Positions 37,864-47,515 of a stretch of 64,000 nucleotides of DNA are shown piece by piece. Both the position numbers and the translations under genes were made by a program. The notes beneath the pieces were generated by a model. It was given only the letters and a program-made list of their open reading frames with translations. It was not told where the DNA came from and made no database searches. The stretch's first letter is position 1. Each line of letters starts with the position of its first letter. Origin of the DNA: Halomonas sp. BDJS001 (GTDB lineage: Bacteria > Pseudomonadota > Gammaproteobacteria > Pseudomonadales > Halomonadaceae); the NCBI RefSeq assembly GCF_026104355.1, contig NZ_CP110535.1, positions 868,001 to 932,000 of the forward strand, read 5' to 3'.

Positions 37864-38796
37864 ATGGATCGTTTTAACGCAATGCAGGCCTTTGCTCGGG
37901 TCGTGGAGACGGGCAGCTTTACCAAGGCAGCCGAGACGCTTCACATGAGCAAAACCAGCGTGACGCAACTCGTGCAACAACTAGAGGCACGGCTACGGGT
38001 AAAGCTGCTCAACCGTACCACGCGCAAGGTGAACGTAACGGCTGACGGCGCCGCCTATTACGAGCGCGTTATCAAGCTTCTGGCCGATATGGATGATGCT
38101 GAAACCAGCTTGTCCAACGCCTCGGTGCTGCCTCGCGGTCGACTAAGAGTAGACGTTCCCAGCCCTTTTGCGCGCATGATCCTGATTCCAGCCCTGCCCG
38201 CGTTCCACACCCGCTATCCTGATATTCAACTCGATATGGGGGTGAGTGATCGCATGGTGGATTTGATCGGTGAAAGCGTGGACTGTGTGGTGCGCGGCGG
38301 AGAGCTTACCGACCTATCGTTGATAGCGCGTCGCGTGGGCGATCTAAGCCTCGGTGTTTACGCTGCACCGGGCTATCTGGAGAGAACTGGTGTTCCTTCA
38401 CACCCACAAGAGCTGTCGCTCCCGCCTCACTACATCGTTGGTTTTAGTTGGGCACGTTCTGGTTTGGCTTTCCCCTACGCTCTGCATCGCAATGCAGAGC
38501 GTGTCACCGTACAGGGGCGCTATGTGATATCGGTCGACGATGGGAACGCTGGGCTTGCAGCTGGCCTGGCGGGGTTAGGGGTAATTTGGCTCCCGGATTA
38601 CATGGCCAGGGAGCATGTAACGCGTGGGGAACTGGTGCGTCTGTTTGCTGATTGGCACCTTGATCCAATGCCGATGTACGTCGCCTTTCCACCGAATAGG
38701 CACGTTAGTGCCAAGCTGCGCGTATTTATCGATTGGGTCGTGGAATTGATGGCTCAAAATACGCTTGGCGGTGGTCGAACGGGCTATAAACGCTGA
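37864..38796 (+). CDS. LysR family transcriptional regulator
   Basis: 310 residues from ATG 37864. The winged helix-turn-helix covers residues 1-60 (FNAMQAFARVVETGSFTKAAETLHMSKTSVTQLVQQLEARL). The effector domain has VDVPSPFARMILIPALPAF and VDCVVRGGELTDL. Divergent to the RidA gene and the aldo/keto reductase relic, it probably once controlled both. Confidence 0.93.
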   Translation: MDRFNAMQAFARVVETGSFTKAAETLHMSKTSVTQLVQQLEARLRVKLLNRTTRKVNVTADGAAYYERVIKLLADMDDAETSLSNASVLPRGRLRVDVPSPFARMILIPALPAFHTRYPDIQLDMGVSDRMVDLIGESVDCVVRGGELTDLSLIARRVGDLSLGVYAAPGYLERTGVPSHPQELSLPPHYIVGFSWARSGLAFPYALHRNAERVTVQGRYVISVDDGNAGLAAGLAGLGVIWLPDYMAREHVTRGELVRLFADWHLDPMPMYVAFPPNRHVSAKLRVFIDWVVELMAQNTLGGGRTGYKR

Positions 38797-38918
38797 TATT
38801 CACGTCTTTCAGGGGGGCGGCTGATATGTGGCCGCATTGACGCCGTTTAGTCATCTAAGCTTGAGTTAACATGTCTACATTTTCTTAAAAGTGTTAGGCC
38901 ATAAATGGAATTGAAAAA

Positions 38919-39716
38919 ATGGGTAGGGGAGGCGTGAATCTAACAAGGCATAAAGCTGCGCTCTATCGGCAGTTAGCGCCGGAAGCGCGTCAGCAGATTG
39001 GGCTTTCAATACTCAATCAAGTGATTGGTGTGCTTATTTTGCTGGCATCGCTAACGGCTATTTTGGAGACGGAGCCTACCCTGCGCGCAAGCGTGCCATG
39101 GCTTTTCCCTACGCTCGAAACAATATTCGTGGTGGTGTTCATTATTGAGTATCTACTGCGGCTTTATTCGATAGGGGAAGACCCGCGGTATCGTGGGTTG
39201 AGTGGCCGTCTTCGCTACATCTTTTCGTTTTGGGCGTTAGTCGATCTGGTCGCTATTTTGCCCTATTTTCTGGGTTTCCTGGCTCATGATAATGCCTTTT
39301 TGGTACGGCTATTGCGTTTGCTGCGTATGTTGCGACTGGCTCGTTTAGGGCGATTTAGCCAAGCTTGGGCGGGGTTAGCTGTTGCGCTCCGCTCGCGTTC
39401 TTATGAGCTTTGGTTAAGCGCGGGTGTGGCTGGGCTATTGTTGCTATTTTCATCCTGCTGTCTTTATGTCGTTGAAGCGTCAGCCCAGCCGGAGGCATTT
39501 GGAAGCGTGCCGCGGGCACTATGGTGGAGTATCGCTACGCTCACTACGGTGGGCTATGGTGATGTGACGCCTATTACCGCTTTGGGTAAATTTTTTGCAG
39601 GCCTAACGGCGGTGGCGGGCATTGGGATTATCGCCATGCCTACCGGCATTTTGGCTGCGGCGTTTAGTGATGCATTTCAGAAAGCACATAAGTTGCCAGA
39701 AAGCGATGAAAAATAG
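38919..39716 (+). CDS. Voltage-gated potassium channel (Kv-like)
   Basis: The 265-residue protein has six membrane segments. The voltage sensor is RLLRLLRMLRLARLGRF with arginines every third residue. The pore loop ALWWSIATLTTVGYGDVTP holds the K+ selectivity filter TVGYGD. After the last helix only a short cytoplasmic tail remains (no RCK domain). The start ATG at 38919 has a weak ribosome site; a GTG at 38934 is an alternative. It converges on the FUSC gene with one base between. Confidence 0.9.
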   Translation: MGRGGVNLTRHKAALYRQLAPEARQQIGLSILNQVIGVLILLASLTAILETEPTLRASVPWLFPTLETIFVVVFIIEYLLRLYSIGEDPRYRGLSGRLRYIFSFWALVDLVAILPYFLGFLAHDNAFLVRLLRLLRMLRLARLGRFSQAWAGLAVALRSRSYELWLSAGVAGLLLLFSSCCLYVVEASAQPEAFGSVPRALWWSIATLTTVGYGDVTPITALGKFFAGLTAVAGIGIIAMPTGILAAAFSDAFQKAHKLPESDEK

Positions 39717-39717
39717 C

Positions 39718-41799
39718 TTATTTCTGGAGCGTCGCTGATGTCTCTGTCCCTCTATCTGCGGCGGGCTTATGATGTGGCCGCTCCGACATAATGCGCGCTA
39801 GGCGCTCCAGAGCCAGTTCGAGCCGCTCGACCAAGCCTTCCAGCAGTACTCGGCGATCAGCGGGCACGTCGCCGTAAGCCTCTATCGCTTCTTCCAACTG
39901 CTGGCCCGCTTCACGAATCCCTTGGGGTTGGCGCCCGTTGGCGCTCTCTTCAAATCCGCTCGCCAGCGTGCGCAGCAGGTGGTGGTGCGCCTCGCGGATT
40001 CGAGGATGCGGTGCATCATCAAGCCGGTCACGCAGGCGCAGCGTCGCGGTGCCCACATCCAGCCCGGTCAAACCAAGAATAAACAGGTGGCGCTGGTCTT
40101 CAGGCAGCATGTCGTCGTGCTGGGCCAACTGAAGAATCCGATCCGCCATATGGCCGCTGAAGCGGGTTTCGGCGTCGCGAATCGAGCGCCGCGTTAGCTC
40201 ATGAATGTCTGTGGAAATGGCGCTGATCAGTCGCCGCCGTCTAAGGCGCGTACCTAGCCCCGGCAGCAGACGAAAGCCCATTACCACGCAGCTAAGCCCA
40301 ATGACCACGGCCACCACGCGGTTGGCGAAACTATCGAATGAGAAATCCATGCCGTTGCCGGGCATGGTCAGCAGAATATTGAAAATCGTAAACGCCAGGC
40401 AGTACCCCATCGTGGCTGGATTGGTGGCACCCAATAATCCCAAAAACAGCGGCGTACCGAAAATCAATGCTAGCAGGGGAAAACCATTGGCCTGGGAAAG
40501 CAGCACATGGCCGAATAAAAAGGCGCTGGGAATCGCCGCCAGCATGCCTTTGTAGAACATCATGGTGATCGCGATAGGGTTGTCACGGCTGGCGAAGAAG
40601 GCGGAAAACAGCGTGCCGAGCATCATCGCAATCATGGCGCTCTGCCAGGCGGTGACAATCCAAAAAGCCGCCAGTAGCGAGAATACCAAGCCCGAGCGTA
40701 TAGCGTTGATACTCGCGGCGAGGTGGTCGCGGTGCCAGGCCAGCGGTGATGAACGCAGTTTATGGCTCTCCGGAGAGGCAATCGCTTCCCGGGCATCGAG
40801 CATGATCATGGCGTGCCCGATCGATTCCCGAAGGCCCAATCGCAAGCGCCGGTCAAGCGGGGCCAAGCGCCTCTCCTCTTCGTTTTCGTGAACCTGCTGG
40901 CGTAACGCCTGAAGAGCTTTTCTGGCCTCAACCACGCCTTTAACGTGTTCAGCATTGCGAAAGCCTTGCGCGATCTGCCCCGCCAGTTTGATACTTTGCG
41001 GGGCGAGGCGGTCGGCGTGGTCGTGCATCAGTTGATGAAGCGCCTGAAGATTGGCGAAAAAGCGCAGCGTGCGGCGGGTTAGTACGTGGGTGGCGCGCAC
41101 CCGGCCAGGGCCTGCCGGGCCTTCAAAACGGGCGGCCTGGCTATCGGTTTCCAGTAGGGTTAACGGCCCGAGGCTACTACGCAGGGCTTTCTGCATCGCT
41201 GGGATATCGTCGCTGGCTTCCAAGCGCAGTGCGGCATGCTCGAAGGCTTGGTTGATGACGTTGTCGGCCTGGGTGGCAAGGTGGGTGCCCACATGGGATG
41301 GCCAGAGCAGCGAGCTGACCAGCATGGCGCAGATGGCGCCCAGCCCGAGCTCGGTAAGGCGCGCCACGGCGATATCGAAGATCCCAGCGGGCGCGCTGCC
41401 GCTGGAGATGACCACGATCAGCATGGCCGTGACGGAGGCCATCAGGCAGCCGTAAGTGTAGTTATTACGCCACAGCGAGCCCACGTAAGTGCATAGCATA
41501 ATCCAGATGGTCAGTACGATAAGTGCCGGTACGCGGGCCTGGGCGAAGAGTGCCATGATCGCGATACCCGCCACGGCGCCAATCAAAGTGCCGACAAGCT
41601 GGCAGATGCCTTTCTCTACCACCATGCCGCTCATGGGACGAATCTGCAGAAACGCCGCCGACATCAGCGCCCAGTAGGGGCGTTCAACGTCAAGCCAGAG
41701 CGCAACATAAAGGGCGAGCATCATCGCCAGGGTGGTCTTGATGGCAAACTTGACCGCTGTGGCGTTGGGCGTCAGGTAGGTGCTAATAAAGGGTGACAT
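39718..41799 (-). CDS. FUSC/AaeB-like aromatic acid efflux permease
   Basis: 693 residues with two blocks of about five to six helices, one at the N-terminus (AIKTTLAMMLALYVALWLDVERPYWALMSAAFLQIRPMSG) and one in the middle, each followed by a helical cytoplasmic region. This is the FUSC/AaeB layout. The 'YWALMSAAFLQIRP' motif is typical. E. coli AaeB exports p-hydroxybenzoate with AaeA. The three-gene cluster (DUF1656, HlyD-like, FUSC) matches the AaeXAB arrangement. The substrate is inferred from the family only. Confidence 0.88.
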   Translation of the reverse strand: MSPFISTYLTPNATAVKFAIKTTLAMMLALYVALWLDVERPYWALMSAAFLQIRPMSGMVVEKGICQLVGTLIGAVAGIAIMALFAQARVPALIVLTIWIMLCTYVGSLWRNNYTYGCLMASVTAMLIVVISSGSAPAGIFDIAVARLTELGLGAICAMLVSSLLWPSHVGTHLATQADNVINQAFEHAALRLEASDDIPAMQKALRSSLGPLTLLETDSQAARFEGPAGPGRVRATHVLTRRTLRFFANLQALHQLMHDHADRLAPQSIKLAGQIAQGFRNAEHVKGVVEARKALQALRQQVHENEEERRLAPLDRRLRLGLRESIGHAMIMLDAREAIASPESHKLRSSPLAWHRDHLAASINAIRSGLVFSLLAAFWIVTAWQSAMIAMMLGTLFSAFFASRDNPIAITMMFYKGMLAAIPSAFLFGHVLLSQANGFPLLALIFGTPLFLGLLGATNPATMGYCLAFTIFNILLTMPGNGMDFSFDSFANRVVAVVIGLSCVVMGFRLLPGLGTRLRRRRLISAISTDIHELTRRSIRDAETRFSGHMADRILQLAQHDDMLPEDQRHLFILGLTGLDVGTATLRLRDRLDDAPHPRIREAHHHLLRTLASGFEESANGRQPQGIREAGQQLEEAIEAYGDVPADRRVLLEGLVERLELALERLARIMSERPHHKPAADRGTETSATLQK

Positions 41800-41802
41800 A
41801 GG

Positions 41803-42675
41803 TCATTCAGGCTGTTCGGCAGGGCGGACACGCACTGTCGCTGTCATGCCGACACTCAGCAGCGTGTCATCAGGAACCTCAGCGAGTGAAATACGCACCG
41901 GAATGCGCTGCGCCAAGCGCACCCAGTTAAAGGTGGGTTCCACTTGGGGCAACAACTGCTGGTTAAGGGTTGTGTTGCTGTCGGCGATGCCCCGGCCAAT
42001 ACCTGCCACTCGTCCATCCAGGTGAGTGTCGCCGTTCATCAGAATCACCTCTACCGGGTCACCAACCTTGATTGAGTCCATTTTGGTCTCTTCAAAATAG
42101 CCCACTACATAGAAGGAGTTATCCGCAATCAGCGCCATGACGGGAGAGCCGCGGTTGACGTACGTACCCACGCTAAGCTGTACGTTGAGTATGTGGCCAC
42201 TGACGGGAGCGGTTATTTGGGTGCGCGCTAAATCAAGCTGGGCACTGGTCAGCTCCGCCTGGGCCTGCTGTAAATCGGCTTCGGCAATCCGCGAGTTGAT
42301 CTGGGCGATCTGATGATTTTCCGCGCTAATCGCACGATTATTGCTCAACTGGTTACGCCGACTCTCCTCTGCGCGACTGAGTTCCAGAGTGGCCTGACGG
42401 TGCTCAACCATGGCCTGAGCGCTATCAACCGCCGCTTGGTAGCGAGTATCGTCGATCGTAAACAGCGTATCGCCCTGGGCAACATAATCGGTATCGACCA
42501 CTTCAAGCGTGTGTACCCAGCCTGAAACATCCGGGGCAATGGTAACAACCTCAGCATGTACTCGGGCGTCGCGGGTCCAGGGGGTGTAAAGGTAGTAGCG
42601 CCAAAGCCAAGCTCCGGCAGCAATGGCGATAGCGACAATAATTAAAGTGAGCACAATACGAAGCGAAGGGCGCAT
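41803..42675 (-). CDS. HlyD/AaeA-like membrane fusion protein
   Basis: About 290 residues from ATG 42675 (a TTG at 42690 adds five). One N-terminal membrane helix (IVLTLIIVAIAIAAGAWLW) is followed by a lipoyl-like domain (APDVSGWVHTLEVVDTDYVAQG), a helical hairpin (about residues 80-140) and the second lipoyl half (APVSGHILNVQLSVGTYVNRG). It couples the FUSC permease to an outer-membrane channel. Three bases separate it from the permease gene. Confidence 0.9.
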   Translation of the reverse strand: MRPSLRIVLTLIIVAIAIAAGAWLWRYYLYTPWTRDARVHAEVVTIAPDVSGWVHTLEVVDTDYVAQGDTLFTIDDTRYQAAVDSAQAMVEHRQATLELSRAEESRRNQLSNNRAISAENHQIAQINSRIAEADLQQAQAELTSAQLDLARTQITAPVSGHILNVQLSVGTYVNRGSPVMALIADNSFYVVGYFEETKMDSIKVGDPVEVILMNGDTHLDGRVAGIGRGIADSNTTLNQQLLPQVEPTFNWVRLAQRIPVRISLAEVPDDTLLSVGMTATVRVRPAEQPE

Positions 42676-42714
42676 CAGCGATTCTCTCAAGGGGCTATCT
42701 CAAAATGGGTTATA

Positions 42715-42933
42715 TCAAGCGCTTTGAAGCAACACGGTAAACAGGAAGGTAGTGGCTGCTGTGAAAATGACAAACAGTGAGATGTCGAACCACGCCTCGT
42801 ACCAGAGCGCGTACTCGCCGACCACCCAGTGCAGCAGCGAGCGAATAGTCAGCGTAGCAATAAAGCCAATGAGCGCGTAGATCAGCAGCGGGCTTAAGTA
42901 GATGCCACCAACGGCGATTTCTTGAAGACCCAT
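42715..42933 (-). CDS. DUF1656 (AaeX-like) small membrane protein
   Basis: The ATG at 42933 gives 72 residues with two hydrophobic helices; the family opening 'E(I/V)...G.YLSPLL.Y' is present as GLQEIAVGGIYLSPLLIYALIG. Longer frames from upstream add residues unlike the family. DUF1656 proteins accompany FUSC/AaeB pumps, exactly as here. Role unknown. Confidence 0.85.
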   Translation of the reverse strand: MGLQEIAVGGIYLSPLLIYALIGFIATLTIRSLLHWVVGEYALWYEAWFDISLFVIFTAATTFLFTVLLQSA

Positions 42934-43154
42934 AACAACCTTAAGTGGACTAGCAGTACGAAATTTAACCCCAGCCGGGAACAAATAAGTCGACAGTATA
43001 GTGAGAATAAACATAGATTGCCTGGAAAGGGGAACCAGGTGCCATCGCGTTAGGGGTGACACTGATGGGGTGCGTGTTTAGCACAGTTGCGGCTGTGTTA
43101 AAGTGCTATGACGTCGATTTTCCTTTATTTTCGCTGAATAGTTGATCATTCCCT

Positions 43155-43604
43155 TTGAGAACCGATAGCCGTCTCTCTCGCATGCTGCATGTGCTGCTGC
43201 ACATTGCCCGAGAATCCCAGCCGATTACCTCTGAGCAGATTGGCACCATGCTAGGCACCAACGCTGCCGTGGTGCGGCGCACCATGGCGGGGCTGCGTAA
43301 AGCGGGCTATGTAAAGTCTGAAAAAGGCCACAACGGTGGCTGGCGTATCGCTTGCGATTTGCACAAGGTAACGCTGGTGGATATCCACAACGCCGTAGGC
43401 GGACCGCGTATTTTCGCTATCGGCACCGATCGCGATAACCCGGACTGCGCAGTAGAGCAGGTGGTTAATGCTGCGCTGTTTGACGCCATGCGCGAAGCGG
43501 AAGCGCTGCTGATCGAACGCTTAGGAGCGGTCACGCTGGCAGAGCTTGCTGAACAGTTTGATGATATTGCCACCCGCAAAGGCTACCAACTGCCCACGCC
43601 TTAA
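43155..43604 (+). CDS. Rrf2 family transcriptional regulator, TTG start
   Basis: The 149-residue protein has the Rrf2 helix-turn-helix (ITSEQIGTMLGTNAAVVRRTMAGLRKAGYV, residues 24-53) and the glycine wing KGHNGGWRI. The first family-conserved residues DSRLSRMLHVLLH force a start before 43182, and the only one available is TTG at 43155. It lacks the three-cysteine cluster-binding motif of IscR, so it senses something else. It diverges from the efflux cluster and precedes a thioredoxin-reductase-like gene, its likely target. Confidence 0.88.
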   Translation: MRTDSRLSRMLHVLLHIARESQPITSEQIGTMLGTNAAVVRRTMAGLRKAGYVKSEKGHNGGWRIACDLHKVTLVDIHNAVGGPRIFAIGTDRDNPDCAVEQVVNAALFDAMREAEALLIERLGAVTLAELAEQFDDIATRKGYQLPTP

Positions 43605-43752
43605 TACTTCATTACCTGCCTGATTAACTCTAACGAGTGCCCGCAACATTGTGATTGACCTCTGTGCGCTTTTTAATGTATCAATAAAAGATACATGAAG
43701 TTGACCAATTAAAATCGGCTTTAGATCGCAAGGCGTGAACGGAGGAAGGGCA

Positions 43753-44646
43753 ATGAGCTTTGATGCAGTGATTATCGGTGGCAGCTACGCAGGCATGGCG
43801 GCAGGGCTACATCTGGCCCGAGCAAGGAGGAAAATATTGCTGGTAGATGCAGACCAACCTCGCAACCGTTTTGCCTCTCACTCCCATGGTTTTTTAACTC
43901 AGGATGGTGCGCCGCCCGTAGAGATAGCAGCAGAGGCCCGTAGTCAACTGATGGAGTACCCAACGGTTGAGTGGCGCACGGGGCGGGTGGAAGCGGTAAC
44001 GGGGGAGGCTGATAATTTCTTGGTGGCGCTAGCCGATGGCAGCAGCTATCAAGCACGGCGCATTATTCTGGCCGCGGGTGTTGCCGATGAGCTGCCAGGC
44101 TTACCGGGGCTCGCCGAGCTTTGGGGCAAACACGTTTTCCACTGCCCGTACTGTCACGGCTATGAGCTGGGCAAAGAGGGGATCGGTGTGCTGGCAACCT
44201 TAGAACTCGCGATGCACCACGGTTTAATGCTGCCCGACTGGGGCGCCACCACGCTGTTTCTTAACGATGCCTTTGAACCCAGTGCCGATCAGTTGGCGCA
44301 GCTAAAGGCACGTGGCACTCGCGTTGAGTATGGCGCAGCGGAACGCCTTAATGAGCAGGCAAATGGCGTTGAGCTGGTAATGCAGGATGGTCGGGTGTTT
44401 CCGCTGGTGGGATTGTTTGTCGCGCCACGCATTCACCTTAGCCCACTGGCAGCACAGTTGGGCTGCGAGCTTGAAGAGTCTCCCATGGGGAGTATCGTCA
44501 AAACAGATGCAATGCAGGCTACTTCAATTCCTGGCGTGTTCGCCTGCGGTGATGTGGCCCGCGCCGCCGGGTCGGTCACCTTTGCCGTGGCCGATGGCGC
44601 CATGGCCGGGCTTTCTACACACCGGTCGTTGATGTTTGGCATTTAA
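43753..44646 (+). CDS. Thioredoxin-reductase-like FAD/NAD(P) oxidoreductase
   Basis: 297 residues from ATG 43753, with GGAGGAAGG upstream. Rossmann motif VIIGGSYAGMAAGLHLARA, redox-active CPYC in HVFHCPYCHGYEL, and a C-terminal FACGDVARAAGSVTFAVADG flavin motif. The central NAD(P)H domain lacks the usual GGGxSA (here GIGVLATLELAMHHG), as in the YumC/'TrxR-like' group. It follows an Rrf2 regulator 148 bases apart. Confidence 0.9.
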   Translation: MSFDAVIIGGSYAGMAAGLHLARARRKILLVDADQPRNRFASHSHGFLTQDGAPPVEIAAEARSQLMEYPTVEWRTGRVEAVTGEADNFLVALADGSSYQARRIILAAGVADELPGLPGLAELWGKHVFHCPYCHGYELGKEGIGVLATLELAMHHGLMLPDWGATTLFLNDAFEPSADQLAQLKARGTRVEYGAAERLNEQANGVELVMQDGRVFPLVGLFVAPRIHLSPLAAQLGCELEESPMGSIVKTDAMQATSIPGVFACGDVARAAGSVTFAVADGAMAGLSTHRSLMFGI

Positions 44647-44756
44647 CGCTTGGATTCAGGCGTTAATATGTCAGCTAACTCTCAATTAGTTAAATTAGAA
44701 CTATGCTTTAGTATTAGTGTCGTACTTGCCAACTCTTAGGTCGTTGGAGAAGGCGT

Positions 44757-45494
44757 TTGTTGATCAAAAAGAAGAAAGCTCGGTCTCATACCGAGGATCG
44801 CTGCTTGGCACTGGTACTGGCGACAGCTGCCGGTATTCTCAATGCCATGGCGTTGGGGGCTTTTGGGTTTCTCCCTTCGCATATGAGTGGCAACGCCTCA
44901 CAAATGTCGACTGAAGTAGTCAGCCCCGATACCTATGGCTTGTTGTTTCTGGCAGCCCTGCTCTTGGCATTTGTGATAGGAAGTACGCTCGCACGCGTTG
45001 CCGTGGTCGTGGGGCAGAAACTCAGAACCATCTTTTGCCTGATTCTCTTGGCGGAAGGCGTGGCATTGACTGCGGTGTCGGTGTTCGAACTGCTGTTTTA
45101 CTCGACACGCTTCAACGAGGAAGTGCTGATAGCACTGGGCTTCTTGATGGGAGTTCATAACGCGACGTCAACGCAACTCTCCAACGGTCGGGTGAGGTCG
45201 ACTCACGTAACCGGTACACTAACGGATGCTGGCATCGCGTTAGGCTCGTTCTTATCATCCTTGGCGGCACGCGGTGAGACGACCGACCGCCGTTCTTGCC
45301 GAAAGCAACTCTATACACATTTGACGACGATTTTTTCATTTCTGACTGGGTGTGTCATCGGATTTGTGTTGTTCAATTTGTTTGGTTTCAAGGCAATGCT
45401 GGGGCTAGGGGCCGTTTTGATGATCGTTCCCTTGAGCGCCATTGTTATCACAGTGCGTACCGCAAGTAAGTTGATGGACGCCAAAAGAGCCTAA
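44757..45494 (+). CDS. DUF1275 (YoaK) family membrane protein
   Basis: 245 residues with six hydrophobic segments; the DUF1275 pattern AGILNAMALGAFGFLPSHMSGN and FLMGVHNATSTQL...THVTGTLTDAGIALG is complete. The start is TTG 44757, preceded by GGAGAAGG; no ATG is available before the first helix. Family members are inner-membrane proteins of unknown transport role. Confidence 0.87.
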   Translation: MLIKKKKARSHTEDRCLALVLATAAGILNAMALGAFGFLPSHMSGNASQMSTEVVSPDTYGLLFLAALLLAFVIGSTLARVAVVVGQKLRTIFCLILLAEGVALTAVSVFELLFYSTRFNEEVLIALGFLMGVHNATSTQLSNGRVRSTHVTGTLTDAGIALGSFLSSLAARGETTDRRSCRKQLYTHLTTIFSFLTGCVIGFVLFNLFGFKAMLGLGAVLMIVPLSAIVITVRTASKLMDAKRA

Positions 45495-45603
45495 CGGGTA
45501 GTGGCGTCCCTTCGCTGAACACAGGGTTATGACTTACTAAATTGCAGTGGCATCAGGCCTGCTGTTTACCCGAGTGCCCTCCGCTAATAGATATCCTGTG
45601 ACA

Positions 45604-45935
45604 CTACTGTTTGGCATTTACCACAAGCGCTAACTGTACTAATGCCCCTGTTGCGGCGATTGCCCCCGCGCCCACCGCTAATGTCGAAACGGGAAGGTGG
45701 AAGGCAAGCAAAATGCCGCCACTCGCCGCCCCTATCGCACTGCCTAAATAGAGCGCCGATTCATTGAGCGCGACCGCCAAAACGTTAGCAGAGGATGAAC
45801 CGATGCCGAAAAAGGTAGCGCGATGAGCGCTATAAAGAGCAGCAGCATGATCGCCAAGGTCATTACCGGGCCGTTAAATTTGTCGACCAATGGGCCAACC
45901 AAAAAGCTGCCCTGCCATGCGCCAGCGGTTATCAC
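45604..45935 (-). pseudogene. MFS transporter, C-terminal remnant
   Basis: Two frames carry pieces of a DHA1-type MFS protein: SFLVGPLVDKFNG then PVMTLAIMLLLFIALIALPF (up to about 45800), then GIGSSSANVLAVALNESALY, LGSAIGAASGGILLAFHLPV, ending VVNAKQ at 45604. The join is out of frame with some residues lost, and the N-terminal half is missing beyond about 45935, where a different gene's fragment starts in the opposite direction. Confidence 0.7.
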
Positions 45936-46252
45936 CCTGGGAGGAGCAGGTTTGCCAAATGCTATCCAGCTTCCGACGCGACTTTGCCCGGGCGACCAAA
46001 GATCCCGCCATCGAGGCATTGGTTGAAGAGCTCACCAAAGTGGCACCGGAGTTTAAGGCATGGTGGAAAAATCAGGAGGTCAACGCGCCCTGTCAGGGAG
46101 TGCGTCATCTTTATATTGAAGCGCTTGGTACTGTGGCGCTTGAACACACGACGCTCACCGTTGATGAAGAGCGTCACCTGAGGCTGGTTTATTATGCCCA
46201 CAAGGGGAGCGATACCGAGAAGCAGGCTTTTAATGAGTGGGTGGTGGGTTAA
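45936..46252 (+). pseudogene. MmyB-type XRE regulator, C-terminal ligand-binding fragment
   Basis: The frame WEEQVCQMLSSFRRDFARAT...LVEELTKVAPEFKAWWKNQEV and HTTLTVDEERHLRLVYYAHKGSDTEKQAF is the C-terminal half of MmyB-like ligand-binding domains that follow an XRE helix-turn-helix. The DNA-binding half is missing: upstream sequence belongs to the MFS remnant on the other strand. The product could not bind DNA. Confidence 0.7.
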
Positions 46253-46429
46253 ACAATGTTGTCTAAGAGTGCAATGTAAGGTGGGCACCGATCTGCCCGA
46301 AGGATCATGGCGTGAGTAAAAGACAAACAAGGTGAAAATTGGCTTTGCATTGAAATCTAAAGAAGGAGAAATGTTTACCGTTGACGCTAGTGCTCTTGTG
46401 GCATGCGATGGCTTAGCTTAGATCGCCCT

Positions 46430-47332
46430 TCACCCCTGCAAATACTTCCCTGGTAGCTGTTCTACTAAAAACTCCATAAACAGTCGTGTGCGCTGGGAAA
46501 GCGTGGTTTGGCGGTAGTACACAGCATTGACGGCTTGAGTCTGCAGTTGTGTGCAGTCGGGTAATACATCTACCAGTATGCCGTGCCGACGGGGAGAGAT
46601 GGTCATGAAGTCGGCCAGGCAAACAATACCTTCACCTGCAATGGCCAGCTCTATTAGCGTGCTGCCGCTGGAGGCCGCCAGCGATGGCGTGATATGTAAT
46701 AGTTTGCCGTCGGCGCGGAGTAGGGGCCATTGATTGAGATGATCTAGCTGGTTAAATCCCAGCAAGCTGTGCTGTTGAAGGTCTTCAATATTTTGCGGTA
46801 CGCCGTTGCGTTCAAGATAGGTGGGGCTGGCAAGAAGGCGCAGCGGGCTATGGCCGAGTAAGCGTGCGTGCAGGGATGAGTCCTCCAGGCTGCCGATGCG
46901 AATGGCCAGATCAACCCGCTGTTCGAGCAGGTCGACAAAGCGATCATGGGTATCCAGCTCCAGCGTAATGCCAGGGTAGCGGGTACGGAACTCGCCAATC
47001 ACCGGCACAATCACGAACTGCATAAAACTGGGGGCGGCGTTAACTCGCAGCCTGCCTTGGGGCTGGTTATGGCGATCCTGCATTGCCTCTTCGGCTTCTT
47101 CAACGGCAGCCAGAATATGGCGGCAGTGGTTTAGAAACGTTTCGCCCTCTTCGGTAAGTTCCAAGCGGCGCGTTGTGCGACGTAATAGCGTGGCGCCAAG
47201 TTTTTGCTCCAGGCGGTTAAGCGTACGACTAACCCCGGAAACGGTCATGCCAAGCCGCTCAGCGGCGCCAGTGATAGAGCCGCTATCCACGACCGTCACA
47301 AATGCCTGCTGTTCTTCAAGGGTGCTTTTCAT
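46430..47332 (-). CDS. LysR family transcriptional regulator
   Basis: 300 residues. The DNA-binding domain covers 1-60 (LEEQQAFVTVVDSGSITGAAERLGMTVSGVSRTLNRLEQKLG). The effector domain has RVNAAPSFMQFVIVPVIGEF and FVDLLEQRVDLAIRIGSL. It diverges from mdaB, 183 bases apart, which suggests that it regulates that gene. Confidence 0.93.
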   Translation of the reverse strand: MKSTLEEQQAFVTVVDSGSITGAAERLGMTVSGVSRTLNRLEQKLGATLLRRTTRRLELTEEGETFLNHCRHILAAVEEAEEAMQDRHNQPQGRLRVNAAPSFMQFVIVPVIGEFRTRYPGITLELDTHDRFVDLLEQRVDLAIRIGSLEDSSLHARLLGHSPLRLLASPTYLERNGVPQNIEDLQQHSLLGFNQLDHLNQWPLLRADGKLLHITPSLAASSGSTLIELAIAGEGIVCLADFMTISPRRHGILVDVLPDCTQLQTQAVNAVYYRQTTLSQRTRLFMEFLVEQLPGKYLQG

Positions 47333-47515
47333 AAATTGCTTTTCATAGCGCTGCCGTTTGTCTTAGTGAGTGTTTAACATTATTGATTTAATATCAAAAG
47401 AGTCTTGCTGTTACGTCGCTTCTTTTTCCGCGCTGTTACTCCCACAATACGCGCCATTAACGTCAAACCTATCCGGTTAGCTTTGATGATGAACCTCTTT
47501 GGGAGAAAGCGTGAG

